Below, piece after piece: positions 32,685 to 40,326 of a stretch of DNA of 46,730 bases (positions within the stretch are counted from its first letter, which is position 1; the number at the start of each line of letters is the position of its first letter). Source of the stretch: a virus; IMG/VR virus record IMGVR_UViG_3300045241_000030, positions 1 through 46,730 of that record; one strand, 5' to 3'. A program made the position numbers and the translations under genes. The notes beneath the pieces were generated by a model, which was given only the letters and a program-made list of their open reading frames with translations, searched no databases and was not told the DNA's origin.

Positions 32685-32714
32685 CAAATCTATGAAAAAT
32701 TAAGAAGGTGGCAA
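32685..32714 (-). promoter_or_regulatory. Bacteroidota-type promoter before replication initiator
   Basis: TTG (32714-32712) is followed after exactly 19 nt by TAGATTTG (32692-32685), a full consensus match. It overlaps the end of the upstream gene and fires into the structured leader. Confidence 0.75.
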
Positions 32715-33125
32715 AATGATCGCCTTCTTACCGCCATGTTGTTCGACGGCACTTTCAATATTCTTTTCCAAATCGCTCTTGCCGCCATCTTCAGAAGCCC
32801 CGCCATTAATGAATTTAAAGCGCATGCCATACTTCTTTTCAATATGCCTGGCAAAACGCACACCCATAGCAGCAACTAGCGGCTGAAGGGCTGTAATATC
32901 ATGCTGGACCTTATCCCGACGTTCGAGTAACTTCGGATTGAATGGGTTTTGCTTCAAACTTTGAAGACAAGATTGATAAGCAAGGAATAGATCATCCAGA
33001 TTCTTGACAATGAACATGGTTTCAATCATGTTTTCAAGTGTCATGTCACCTGATCCATAGTTCTTTTGAACTTCGGCATATTGTTTTGCTTGCGCTTTCG
33101 CGGCTTCAGCTTGCTTGTTCTCCAT
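32700..33125 (-). CDS. Unknown helical protein
   Basis: This 141-residue protein is rich in Ala, Gln, Lys and Glu and mostly helical, with a small Gly-rich segment (FINGGASEDGGKSD) and a C-terminal IILPPS. It overlaps the HTH gene by 20 nt and contains the replication promoter near its 3' end. No family recognised. Confidence 0.55.
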   Translation of the reverse strand: MENKQAEAAKAQAKQYAEVQKNYGSGDMTLENMIETMFIVKNLDDLFLAYQSCLQSLKQNPFNPKLLERRDKVQHDITALQPLVAAMGVRFARHIEKKYGMRFKFINGGASEDGGKSDLEKNIESAVEQHGGKKAIILPPS

Positions 33126-33510
33126 TTGATTCGATTTTTAATATGTTTAGTAAACGCTTAACGCCAAAAGTAATCTTCTTACGCCTTCCCTGGATGATGT
33201 GATAAACCGACGTATGATTGAATTGCGGGTTTTCCAGGCAAAAATGAAGAACACCGCCATATTCGTTTATGCCTGCTTCAATCTTCTTTCGTAATTCAGG
33301 TGAAATTTCATTGATCCGGCTTTTTGCTGCCGTGGTTTTAACCAATGATTCCAATGTCTGAAGATATTTTTCACGCTCAGGTGTCATTTTCTTTGATGCA
33401 GCGGCAAAGAATTTCTGAAGGTCGTAACTATCTATTTTTATCAATTCAGCGAACTTTGACATGGTGCCGAACTTGTTCTTAATTAATTTTTTTACCGTTT
33501 TAATCTGCAT
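33106..33510 (-). CDS. Tandem helix-turn-helix-like regulator candidate
   Basis: The 134-residue basic protein shows two similar helical segments. The first is VKKLIKNKFGTMSKFAELIK followed by DLQKFF, and the second is GVLHFCLENPQFNHTSVYHI followed by QGRRKKITFGVKRLL. Both resemble phage repressor-type HTH folds. It might bind the repeats or inverted repeat before the initiator gene. The HTH reading is by eye. Confidence 0.5.
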   Translation of the reverse strand: MQIKTVKKLIKNKFGTMSKFAELIKIDSYDLQKFFAAASKKMTPEREKYLQTLESLVKTTAAKSRINEISPELRKKIEAGINEYGGVLHFCLENPQFNHTSVYHIIQGRRKKITFGVKRLLNILKIESNGEQAS

Positions 33511-33522
33511 ATCGAATTTTAT

Positions 33523-34443
33523 TTAATAATCTTCATTGAGCCGGACAAGCTTTACTTCCGGCACATCTTGACGGCTTTCACATGCATTGCGCAAGGCACA
33601 AGACGTGCATCGTTTTATGTCTGGATAGGCATTAAATCCAACTTCATTGTAAGTTTCCATCTTCTGACGGGTATCTTCAACGTCAATGAAATGGCTTTGA
33701 ATGCTATGGTCGTCAAATACAATTTCATTAAAAAGAATGTCGATCAAGTTAGTTGATGAAACGACCAGGAAGTAAAAAGGCGTATCTGTCAAAATGTGAT
33801 AATGCGTTGCCTGTGTACCGTGAAATTTCTTTTGTTCCCGTGTCCATCGCCAGCCTAGTTCATTCCATTGATCGTCTATCAGGCCGCTATATTTTACGTC
33901 TATTGTGATCTCCTGGCCTTTGTATAGGGCTTTAATGTCAATCGTTCCCTCCATTCCATTCTTTGAAATGGTGACCCCGACCGAAATAACCTTAATACCC
34001 ATTTTATCAAAGTAATGGCGTACCCGAGCAGCATTAGCATGCGCCAGGCGATAAGGTTCATACATATCATCAACGCCAAGGGTCGAAATGATTTCCTGTT
34101 CTGATTTGCCTTTATTTTCGATTAGCTTCTTTTTGGCATTGATTACGGAAACCATGTACTCAGCTTGCGGAATGGTCCCGGATTTAGGAAGACCGCCAAA
34201 AAGAATGTATTCAAAGTACCGACCTATCTTTTTTGCTGGACTATCATCCGCATCGTAGGGGTAAGTCTTGGTTATGTATTTGGCCTTTAAAACGAGCCCA
34301 CACATTTCTTTTTTAAGGTACTTCCTTACGTCCTTAATCATTGATTGCGATACATTAAGCACTTCTTTTTTAGGTGCCTTCGCTCCCTTCCTGGGTTTAT
34401 AATGAATAGATTTTTGCGGCTTTGGACAATCTTCTGTTATCAT
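33523..34443 (-). CDS. PD-(D/E)XK nuclease (Cas4/RecB-like)
   Basis: The 306-residue protein has GRYFEYILFGG early, a nuclease core GMEGTIDIKALYKGQEITID followed by VKYSG (Asp then D-x-K), a QATHYHIL motif, and a Cys cluster CTSCALRNAC at the end. This is the usual phage Cas4/RecB-type exonuclease, which generates single strands for the ERF annealing protein. The Cys cluster may bind an iron-sulfur cluster. Confidence 0.78.
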   Translation of the reverse strand: MITEDCPKPQKSIHYKPRKGAKAPKKEVLNVSQSMIKDVRKYLKKEMCGLVLKAKYITKTYPYDADDSPAKKIGRYFEYILFGGLPKSGTIPQAEYMVSVINAKKKLIENKGKSEQEIISTLGVDDMYEPYRLAHANAARVRHYFDKMGIKVISVGVTISKNGMEGTIDIKALYKGQEITIDVKYSGLIDDQWNELGWRWTREQKKFHGTQATHYHILTDTPFYFLVVSSTNLIDILFNEIVFDDHSIQSHFIDVEDTRQKMETYNEVGFNAYPDIKRCTSCALRNACESRQDVPEVKLVRLNEDY

Positions 34444-34468
34444 GTGTGTAAAGTTAATTGTTTATTTT

Positions 34469-34741
34469 TTAAAACTTTAATCGTTCCGGATTCTTTGTAA
34501 GCTCCATCCTTTTGGCTTCGCTAAGGCTTCCGGTTGGCATATCATTGCCTCGTATTGGAATACATTGATCGTCTTTTAATCTTCCACATTTCCAGCATTT
34601 TGAATTCTTAATGCCGGATATATAGCTACATGGACAGATAAAAGAAACAATCCTAATATTGCAATCTTCACAAACTATGTCTTGCGAATTACTCGGCGAA
34701 AATTGTGATTCGCATCCTTTACAAATCTTTAATAATTTCAT
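34469..34741 (-). CDS. Cys-rich zinc-ribbon protein
   Basis: This 90-residue protein has four Cys pairs or near pairs (CKGC, CEDC, CPC, CWKC), giving two putative zinc ribbons. It lies between the nuclease and exonuclease genes. It may bind DNA or protein; function unknown. Confidence 0.6.
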   Translation of the reverse strand: MKLLKICKGCESQFSPSNSQDIVCEDCNIRIVSFICPCSYISGIKNSKCWKCGRLKDDQCIPIRGNDMPTGSLSEAKRMELTKNPERLKF

Positions 34742-34750
34742 ATTCCCTTT

Positions 34751-35638
34751 TTAGGCATTGCGATCTTTTCCAGCATCTAATTTTTCGGTTTCTGGAATAA
34801 TAGCGGATTCTTCCTCTATAGATTTCTGCCTATTTTCCGACACTCGAATTATGTTTTCAGGTGCTATTGTCTTCAAGTTCTTCATGCTGAAGTAAACATT
34901 TGCAAGTGTGGAAACATCACCCTCGCAATATGTTTCGATGATCTTCATACGTTCTTCTTCGCCTTCCCAGGGTAATTGATCGGTCTTATCCGGGCTGTAG
35001 AATAGATCATAAACATCGCTGCCGGATACTGTTTGTTTTGGCGATGGAAGCCCGAAGATATAAGCCAGCATATCCAATGAACATGTGTAATTGAAGGCTG
35101 TAAACTTCCAAAGGTCCATTGTGTCGATCAAATTACATTCCCAGGGCTTTTTCCCCATTGTGTTTAAGATATATGGAATCTCCATTTTATTGGCTAAAAA
35201 TCGCCTGGCTGTAAATCCAAAATCAAAGTTATTGCCAGCATGGGCACATAAAAGAATCGCCTTGTTTATGAATGGACCGGCTTCTTTCAGTATCTGATTT
35301 TCAAAGCGGCCTGCAAATGATTTTAATCGAAGTTTTATAACACCTTCTTTTATCTCAGTTATGCCCAGGGAGATACAAACTATCTTCCCGAATTCGGCAT
35401 GAAGTGAGGCTTTTTGCTGATAGAACTCCTGAACCTCTTCAGTATATTTTACATTGTCTTTAATCGCTAGGTTTCTATCTCCTATCTCCTCCATTTCACG
35501 CCTGAACTTCGCATCAAATAGGTCTTTTAATCTTCCCGGCATTTCAGAATAAAACTTGAATTGCGGGACCGTTTCGATGTCAATAAACATCACGTTCGTT
35601 GACGTTGGTTGAATTTCTTCTTTTTTAGAATATGCCAT
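34751..35638 (-). CDS. DEDD 3'-5' exonuclease (DNA polymerase B-like)
   Basis: The 295-residue protein has FIDIETVP (Asp20, Glu22), LLCAHAGNNFDFGF and YCEGDVSTLANVY, the three exonuclease motifs of DEDDy-type enzymes, without a polymerase domain. Such enzymes occur in Bacteroidota phages near recombination genes. It may process ends or proofread host-polymerase products. Confidence 0.82.
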   Translation of the reverse strand: MAYSKKEEIQPTSTNVMFIDIETVPQFKFYSEMPGRLKDLFDAKFRREMEEIGDRNLAIKDNVKYTEEVQEFYQQKASLHAEFGKIVCISLGITEIKEGVIKLRLKSFAGRFENQILKEAGPFINKAILLCAHAGNNFDFGFTARRFLANKMEIPYILNTMGKKPWECNLIDTMDLWKFTAFNYTCSLDMLAYIFGLPSPKQTVSGSDVYDLFYSPDKTDQLPWEGEEERMKIIETYCEGDVSTLANVYFSMKNLKTIAPENIIRVSENRQKSIEEESAIIPETEKLDAGKDRNA

Positions 35639-35651
35639 GTTTTCAGTTTTT

Positions 35652-35837
35652 TTATCTTTCGTCGATCAATTTATTTTCATTATCAAATAGCTCCTCCAAA
35701 TCGCTTTGAATCCATTCATTCCAATACGCTTTAAATTCGGCAAATACTCGTGCCTTATCTTCAGGCTTCAGACTTTCAAAGATATTAGTCTTATTAACCA
35801 GGAATTCAGGCGTAAGGCGTTGTTTAAGCGTTTCCAT
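35652..35837 (-). CDS. Unknown small acidic protein
   Basis: The 61-residue product starts at ATG 35837 in the end of the ERF gene (14-nt overlap). It is helical and acidic. It may be a partner of the ERF or exonuclease protein, but no motif is present. Confidence 0.55.
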   Translation of the reverse strand: METLKQRLTPEFLVNKTNIFESLKPEDKARVFAEFKAYWNEWIQSDLEELFDNENKLIDER

Positions 35838-36696
35838 TGGGAGGCACAAAGTTTACGGTACCGCTGCCATCTTTAATGTCTATATCCGGGCCGTTCTTCT
35901 TCTTGGATGGAGATTTGCCGCTTGCTTTCGGTGCGGTAGCCTGGATCGCTTTAATAGCATTTTCCTGTTCTTCATTCAAAGCATAGTGTTCATGTAACTT
36001 GTCATGCAGGCCAGGCTCACCCTTGCTGATCCTAATTAAGGCTTGTTTGAATGCCACGTCCGAAATCTTCGGCTTTGGAATGGAGTCATTTGATTTCTTG
36101 GCCGGTCCATTTCCGGGTCCTTTCCCGTCTACGTCTGATTGTGCCGTGGTTAAGCCAAATCCACCGATTAGCGTATAACGCTGCAAATATGATGCGGTTG
36201 AACCCATTGATTGAATATTGTTCTTCCCGCCTGAATTATCATAATAAGATTCCATTTCGGTAATCTCAGAATGCCCCCCAATATGGGACACGATAAAAAT
36301 TGCCTTCAGCTTTGGATTGCCTTTTTCATCTTTAAGGTCTTGAAATTTCCAATCATAAGTAAGCCCGTTCTTATAGCAAGCAGGCTTTATCTGTTCGGCG
36401 ATTTCATCTAATGGGGCATACGCATAAGAAGCTTTTCCGGGTCCGAAATCTGCGTTTTTTGTCTTCTTAATGACCGGAATATCATTTTGAAAGTTCTTTT
36501 TGGCTTCCAAAAATTCAGCTTTCGCGATCCTAGCAAACCAGCGTTCTTGCATATCCATCAAGCGTTCAAGCTGCTCAATAGAAAGACCTTTTTCAATTCC
36601 CAATGCTATCAGCATGTCAGGTGTGTTTACTACCGGGTGCTTTGATGTTTGGATTACTTCAGCGGTTTGAACCGCAATTTCTTGCTTTGGCTTCAT
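35824..36696 (-). CDS. erf: ERF-family single-strand annealing recombinase
   Basis: The 290-residue protein has the ERF core: YAYAPLDEIAEQIKPACYKNG, then IQSMGSTASYLQRYTLIGGFGL followed by TTAQSDVDG. A Lys/Pro/Asn-rich disordered tail follows. It anneals complementary single strands during phage recombination, working with the nuclease encoded just downstream. Confidence 0.85.
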   Translation of the reverse strand: MKPKQEIAVQTAEVIQTSKHPVVNTPDMLIALGIEKGLSIEQLERLMDMQERWFARIAKAEFLEAKKNFQNDIPVIKKTKNADFGPGKASYAYAPLDEIAEQIKPACYKNGLTYDWKFQDLKDEKGNPKLKAIFIVSHIGGHSEITEMESYYDNSGGKNNIQSMGSTASYLQRYTLIGGFGLTTAQSDVDGKGPGNGPAKKSNDSIPKPKISDVAFKQALIRISKGEPGLHDKLHEHYALNEEQENAIKAIQATAPKASGKSPSKKKNGPDIDIKDGSGTVNFVPPNGNA

Positions 36697-36699
36697 GTG

Positions 36700-37020
36700 T
36701 TATTTGTTTTTGCGTTTATGTTTCTTGATTTGCTTTTTACGGGCCTTGCGTCTGTTTTTTCGCGTATTAGTCGTTCCTGAATGCACATAACAACCATTAA
36801 CGATATTCAAATATGGGACCGTCTTACCTTCAAAATTAATTGCTGCCTGGGTTAATGCTGGCCTTTTATATTTGGTCTTCATGGCCTTTTTAATCCTTCT
36901 GTCAAGCCTGCCGACGGGCACACTTAACTTTAGTGTTTTAACCAGGTCAGCCGTTTCCAGTTGATCCGCATACCATTTCCGAAGGCTTATAAGAAGCCGG
37001 ACGCGCTTGGATGGTATCAT
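36700..37020 (-). CDS. Unknown very basic protein
   Basis: This 106-residue protein has an extremely Lys/Arg-rich C-terminus (NTRKNRRKARKKQIKKHKRK), a likely nucleic-acid-binding tail. Its start overlaps a 53-residue gene as ATGA and it ends 4 nt before the ERF gene. Confidence 0.6.
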   Translation of the reverse strand: MIPSKRVRLLISLRKWYADQLETADLVKTLKLSVPVGRLDRRIKKAMKTKYKRPALTQAAINFEGKTVPYLNIVNGCYVHSGTTNTRKNRRKARKKQIKKHKRKNK

Positions 37021-37178
37021 TCTTTGGAGGCTTTAGATTCGTAGAATAGATTTGCAAAGTATCGCCAGATATGGAACTTTAAGCCCTGGCCTTCTGGCGT
37101 GTTTGGCGCCATTCTCGAAGACCAACTAAGAAGCTTTTCGGCCATCCACATACGGATTTCGATTATTAATTTCTTCAT
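37017..37178 (-). CDS. 53-residue small protein
   Basis: The frame from ATG 37178 (MKKLIIEIRMWMAEKLLSWS...) ends in TGA that overlaps the ATG of the next gene. The product is an amphipathic, Trp-rich helical peptide. The exact ATGA overlap supports it. Function unknown. Confidence 0.55.
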   Translation of the reverse strand: MKKLIIEIRMWMAEKLLSWSSRMAPNTPEGQGLKFHIWRYFANLFYESKASKE

Positions 37179-37190
37179 AAATAAAGGCAA

Positions 37191-37412
37191 TTATTTTACG
37201 TATTTTACGTATTTAACTGAAGAGACAGAACCGAAACGGGCCTTTAATGACGCGTAAATATCATCTTTCCAGCCGTTTCCGGTTAATGGTGGCTTTTCTA
37301 TTTCAACGATTACGCCGTCAGGGCTATCACAATAAGTGAAGGCTAAGGAGTGCATTTTGCCCTCGTTGGCATTTTCTGCCCAAAGGCTAGTATTTAAAAT
37401 TGATGAAGTCAT
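37191..37412 (-). CDS. Unknown small protein, first gene after phage promoter copy 2
   Basis: This 73-residue protein follows the promoter at 37435-37471 with a short leader. It is a mixed alpha/beta protein ending in a repeated VKYVKYVK encoded by a small tandem repeat. No family recognised. Confidence 0.6.
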   Translation of the reverse strand: MTSSILNTSLWAENANEGKMHSLAFTYCDSPDGVIVEIEKPPLTGNGWKDDIYASLKARFGSVSSVKYVKYVK

Positions 37413-37434
37413 GTATTTCAGCGTTTGTTTATAC

Positions 37435-37471
37435 TAACGTAAATCTAATGTATTGGTTTTAAAAATGCAAC
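37435..37471 (-). promoter_or_regulatory. Extended phage promoter, copy 2
   Basis: GTTGCATTTTTAAAAC, 13 nt, then TTACGTTA on the coding strand. TTG is followed after 20 nt by TAGATTTA, one base off TAnnTTTG. Its first 16 and last 8 bases are identical to copy 1. Confidence 0.75.
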
Positions 37472-37474
37472 AAA

Positions 37475-37843
37475 TTAATATATAGTTTTTCTTATTTCGT
37501 TGCTTAGAATTCTGACCGGTTCACCACGTTCTTTGCTCCAAATCCATATATCATTTTTGAATTCACGTTCATGCTCTTCAGGGCATTTAACTACATCATA
37601 TATGCCTTCTTGCATGCTTAATCCTGGAATATTCGTAATTACAACCTGTTTTGGAATATCTCTTTTATGGGTGCATTTTTCCGCCTTTAGATACATCTTT
37701 TCGGTAACAATGATATAATCTACAAAGCCCTTGCGGATGCCTTCACAACCGCAAATACTGCATTTGTATTTATCCCAACCTTGCTTAAGGCTCACCAGAT
37801 TGACTTTATCGAATTTATGGTTTGTTATGTCTACTCGTTTCAT
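37475..37843 (-). CDS. Unknown protein with zinc-finger-like Cys pair
   Basis: The 122-residue product starts at ATG 37843; the longer frame begins with TTG inside the upstream gene. It contains CSICGCEG near residue 30 and two more Cys later, suggesting a metal site. It ends just before a phage promoter. Confidence 0.55.
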   Translation of the reverse strand: MKRVDITNHKFDKVNLVSLKQGWDKYKCSICGCEGIRKGFVDYIIVTEKMYLKAEKCTHKRDIPKQVVITNIPGLSMQEGIYDVVKCPEEHEREFKNDIWIWSKERGEPVRILSNEIRKTIY

Positions 37844-37847
37844 AGAT

Positions 37848-38384
37848 TTATTTTGTTTCACGTGAAAGAGATTCAAGCATTTTGTCAGCCCAATAGATAG
37901 GCCATTGAATCAATATTTGAATGTTGTAATTCGCATCCCATTCATTTCTTTCTTTGACCCTTTCAATGTATTCTTCGAGATATTTATTGACTTCATCCCT
38001 GCATTCTTGGGGTATTTCGTCGGAATCTGGGAATCCATCCCCTTCCGCTTCTTCATTCCAATATTCCATAAATAAATCTTCATACTTATGACCCGATCCC
38101 CTACCAAATTTTAGATATAATGGCGTTTCCATTTCTGGTTTTTTTGGTACGTTTGGCTTAAACCATTCCGGTACGCCTTTCGGAGCATGAGCGATGAAGT
38201 ATTCGCGCTTGGTAATGTTCTCCTGGATTGTTGATAGATTGTTGATATATCTTTCAAGAACATCGTGATAAAGTGCTTCCTTTTCTTCGACTTCTAAATC
38301 ATGCCAATCCCGGCCTGCGCTTTCGCTATAGTACTCTTTAGCGATTTTGTTTTTAATCTCGTCTAGCAATTTCTTGTCTATCAT
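37848..38384 (-). CDS. Unknown acidic protein
   Basis: This 178-residue, strongly acidic, Trp- and Tyr-containing protein is probably helical. Acidic early phage proteins can mimic DNA or bind host enzymes, but nothing here identifies a target. Coupled to the previous gene by ATGA. Confidence 0.55.
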   Translation of the reverse strand: MIDKKLLDEIKNKIAKEYYSESAGRDWHDLEVEEKEALYHDVLERYINNLSTIQENITKREYFIAHAPKGVPEWFKPNVPKKPEMETPLYLKFGRGSGHKYEDLFMEYWNEEAEGDGFPDSDEIPQECRDEVNKYLEEYIERVKERNEWDANYNIQILIQWPIYWADKMLESLSRETK

Positions 38385-38782
38385 GCTGTTTGGTTTATAA
38401 TTTCAAGTATGTCGCGAAGCTGTTTAATGGTGAAATCGTCGATTTTCTTTCCCTTCCAAAAATCGAACGTATCTTTTATTTTCATGTATAAGTCGTGACG
38501 TTCATTTCTATCAAGAATTTCCTGTTCGGTTCGATAGTATTGTCGATTGTTTTGCGAATATTTTTTCATTGCGAATAGGAGACTTTTTTTATCAATTGGG
38601 TATTGAGTCATGATGTTCCCAAATGAATCTTCTAAAAAGATGAATTTCGTGCCTATTCTGACAATTTTTTCGCTTTTAATGTTACCCTTAGCACTTTCAT
38701 GATAAAGCATTTGACCGATTTCAGGCTTTCCATTAATTTGATATTCTGCATCTGATAAAGGATTATTTTTATTTGATTTCAT
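38381..38782 (-). CDS. Unknown protein
   Basis: This 133-residue protein has an N-terminal beta segment (IGQMLYHESAKGNIKSEKIV) followed by helices with YYRTEQEILDRNERHDLYMK and a C-terminal IKQLRDILEIINQ. The pattern recurs in Bacteroidota phages without known role. Confidence 0.55.
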   Translation of the reverse strand: MKSNKNNPLSDAEYQINGKPEIGQMLYHESAKGNIKSEKIVRIGTKFIFLEDSFGNIMTQYPIDKKSLLFAMKKYSQNNRQYYRTEQEILDRNERHDLYMKIKDTFDFWKGKKIDDFTIKQLRDILEIINQTA

Positions 38783-38786
38783 AGGT

Positions 38787-39014
38787 TTAATGATTATCCG
38801 CTATTCCACCGGACCAAGCCTCGCGATCTTGCGGCCCATCATAGTTGCGGTTATTGTGAATTCCTTCAAGTTCAAACATTAATAGCATCGGGGAAAAGAT
38901 ACCCGCGTGTCGCTTAATCAGGCGTTCGTAGCTCCAAGATTTGCCCTTATAAATTACCAAGCTGTTCGCCTTTGCATTTATTTTTTGGTGTATGGATAAT
39001 TGCGCGTAGTTCAT
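38787..39014 (-). CDS. Unknown small protein
   Basis: This 75-residue protein with Asn/Gly-rich C-terminus (GIHNNRNYDGPQDREAWSGG) overlaps the previous gene by 4 nt. No motif recognised. Confidence 0.5.
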   Translation of the reverse strand: MNYAQLSIHQKINAKANSLVIYKGKSWSYERLIKRHAGIFSPMLLMFELEGIHNNRNYDGPQDREAWSGGIADNH

Positions 39015-39223
39015 TTGTTTGTTGATAAGTTGTTCAGTCTTTCACGTTCTTCGTAAAGTCTTCGGATAAATCCTTCCCTGGTCATGTGATGTGCCCAATT
39101 TCCAAATGCAACCCGGTAAATTGAATCCAGATCATCAAAACTCATATCTTCGAACGGCCTATCATTATCTGTTAATCGTATAAAGCAATCAATAACAGAT
39201 AGATTTGATTTATTGCCTTTCAT
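39011..39223 (-). CDS. Unknown small protein
   Basis: This 70-residue helical protein is coupled by 4-nt overlaps to the lipoprotein gene upstream and the next gene downstream. No family recognised. Confidence 0.5.
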   Translation of the reverse strand: MKGNKSNLSVIDCFIRLTDNDRPFEDMSFDDLDSIYRVAFGNWAHHMTREGFIRRLYEERERLNNLSTNK

Positions 39224-39597
39224 CGGCTGAAGGTGTAAGAGTTGTCAGACGTAAGGGAGTGCCGTTCTATTTCATTATCTCCGATATAGACCTGGATTAC
39301 TAGGTTATCGGTGCTCGTGGCTGTAAGCGTGAATTCCTGGCCTTCCCGTAGGTCAAATTCTGAAGTGTAGCCCCAAGTCTTAACAACCGTATCAGAAATG
39401 TTATGGCCCGGATCGCTCCAAACTATTTTTGCGCTGAAGGGATTCGTTTTAGTTGTGGACTCCACCCGGAAATTATAGGAGGTCTTTTTCCCAACGATTA
39501 ATATTTCATCCTGGGAACATGAGGTTAACGCCACGCTTAAAATGATGGCGAAAATGTAGATTAAAATCCAAGGATCGTCTTTGATGATAGTTTTCAT
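39220..39597 (-). CDS. Phage lipoprotein, possibly surface exposed
   Basis: The 125-residue protein has a charged start, a hydrophobic core and a lipobox LTSC (residues 24-27), so signal peptidase II would leave lipidated Cys27. The residues after Cys (SQDE) resemble the acidic export signal that sends Bacteroidota lipoproteins to the cell surface. The mature part is an Ig-like or beta-sandwich chain of about 100 residues. A superinfection-exclusion role is plausible for an early phage lipoprotein but unproven. Confidence 0.75.
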   Translation of the reverse strand: MKTIIKDDPWILIYIFAIILSVALTSCSQDEILIVGKKTSYNFRVESTTKTNPFSAKIVWSDPGHNISDTVVKTWGYTSEFDLREGQEFTLTATSTDNLVIQVYIGDNEIERHSLTSDNSYTFSR

Positions 39598-39599
39598 GT

Positions 39600-39851
39600 T
39601 TAGTTATGGTTTAGTGTGCTAAAATTGAATGTTGTTTCTCCGATTAATGATTCGTTAGTCCTCACATGGTTATAATTCACAGTGAAGTCGAAGCCCTGAA
39701 AGCCTGTGCCTTTGTATAAAATACGGCCGTATTGTATATCTACAGGGTAGCCAGAATTAACCACGAAAAGAAAGTCTTCAGTCTTCTTGGGCTTGTTATG
39801 CCTCCAATTCCAAATTTGGAGGATCGCGATAAGGCGCTGTAGTCTGTTCAT
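39600..39851 (-). CDS. Unknown small protein
   Basis: This 83-residue protein has a basic N-terminus and a strand-rich C-terminal half (YGRILYKGTGFQGFDFTVNY). It overlaps the previous gene by 4 nt and ends 2 nt before the lipoprotein start. Function unknown. Confidence 0.5.
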   Translation of the reverse strand: MNRLQRLIAILQIWNWRHNKPKKTEDFLFVVNSGYPVDIQYGRILYKGTGFQGFDFTVNYNHVRTNESLIGETTFNFSTLNHN

Positions 39852-40045
39852 GGCTTTTTTATTACTCGACCTTTACCATATTGTTCGTACAATTCTTTGG
39901 CTTTTTCTTCAGCCTGATCCTTATACATGAATACCTTAGCTTCGTCAAGATGGCATGTATGAAGATGGTCAGTGATAAAATAGGTTGGAACAAGTCCACC
40001 GAAACGGATTATAAACCCTGTAAAATCTTCAGCTTTAGTTTCCAT
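39848..40045 (-). CDS. Unknown small protein
   Basis: This 65-residue protein has a short beta part followed by a charged helix (AKVFMYKDQAEEKAKELYEQ). It lies at the head of the early operon, second after a 36-residue frame. Confidence 0.55.
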   Translation of the reverse strand: METKAEDFTGFIIRFGGLVPTYFITDHLHTCHLDEAKVFMYKDQAEEKAKELYEQYGKGRVIKKP

Positions 40046-40050
40046 GTGGC

Positions 40051-40161
40051 TTATCTCTTTACAAGGTAAGACTGTTTCAAATTGCTTAGAATCTGGGTTT
40101 GGTTATTATTCCAGGCTTCAAGACTTGCGATGATGGCGGCGGCTTTCTTTGTAGTTGTCAT
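40051..40161 (-). CDS. Possible 36-residue leader protein
   Basis: The frame from ATG 40161 (MTTTKKAAAIIASLEAWNNN...) ends with TAA at 40053-40051. It is the first frame after the early promoter and ends 5 nt before the next ATG. Its regular amphipathic helix supports it, but so short a frame could be chance. Confidence 0.45.
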   Translation of the reverse strand: MTTTKKAAAIIASLEAWNNNQTQILSNLKQSYLVKR

Positions 40162-40197
40162 GTCTGTAGTGTTTATGTGTTGCTGTTATAATTACTA

Positions 40198-40234
40198 TAA
40201 CGTAAAGTAATGCAAAAAGTTTTAAAAATGCAAC
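40198..40234 (-). promoter_or_regulatory. Extended phage promoter, copy 1 (early operon)
   Basis: GTTGCATTTTTAAAAC, 13 nt, then TTACGTTA on the coding strand, 37 nt before the first frame of the early region and 32 nt after the late terminator. TTG is followed after 20 nt by TTACTTTA, a weaker -7 match than the other copies. Confidence 0.7.
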
Positions 40235-40265
40235 AATTATCTTTCGTAATATTATAGGATGGACA

Positions 40266-40288
40266 TAAAAAAAGCCCTTAAAAGGGCT
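40266..40288 (-). terminator. Terminator at end of late operon
   Basis: AGCCCTT/AAGGGCT arms with a very short A-rich loop are followed by seven T on the coding strand, 39 nt after the fibre-like gene. It separates late from early transcription. Confidence 0.85.
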
Positions 40289-40326
40289 AATTTCTCACGA
40301 TTTAGGCTATGAAAATATTTTTTAAA

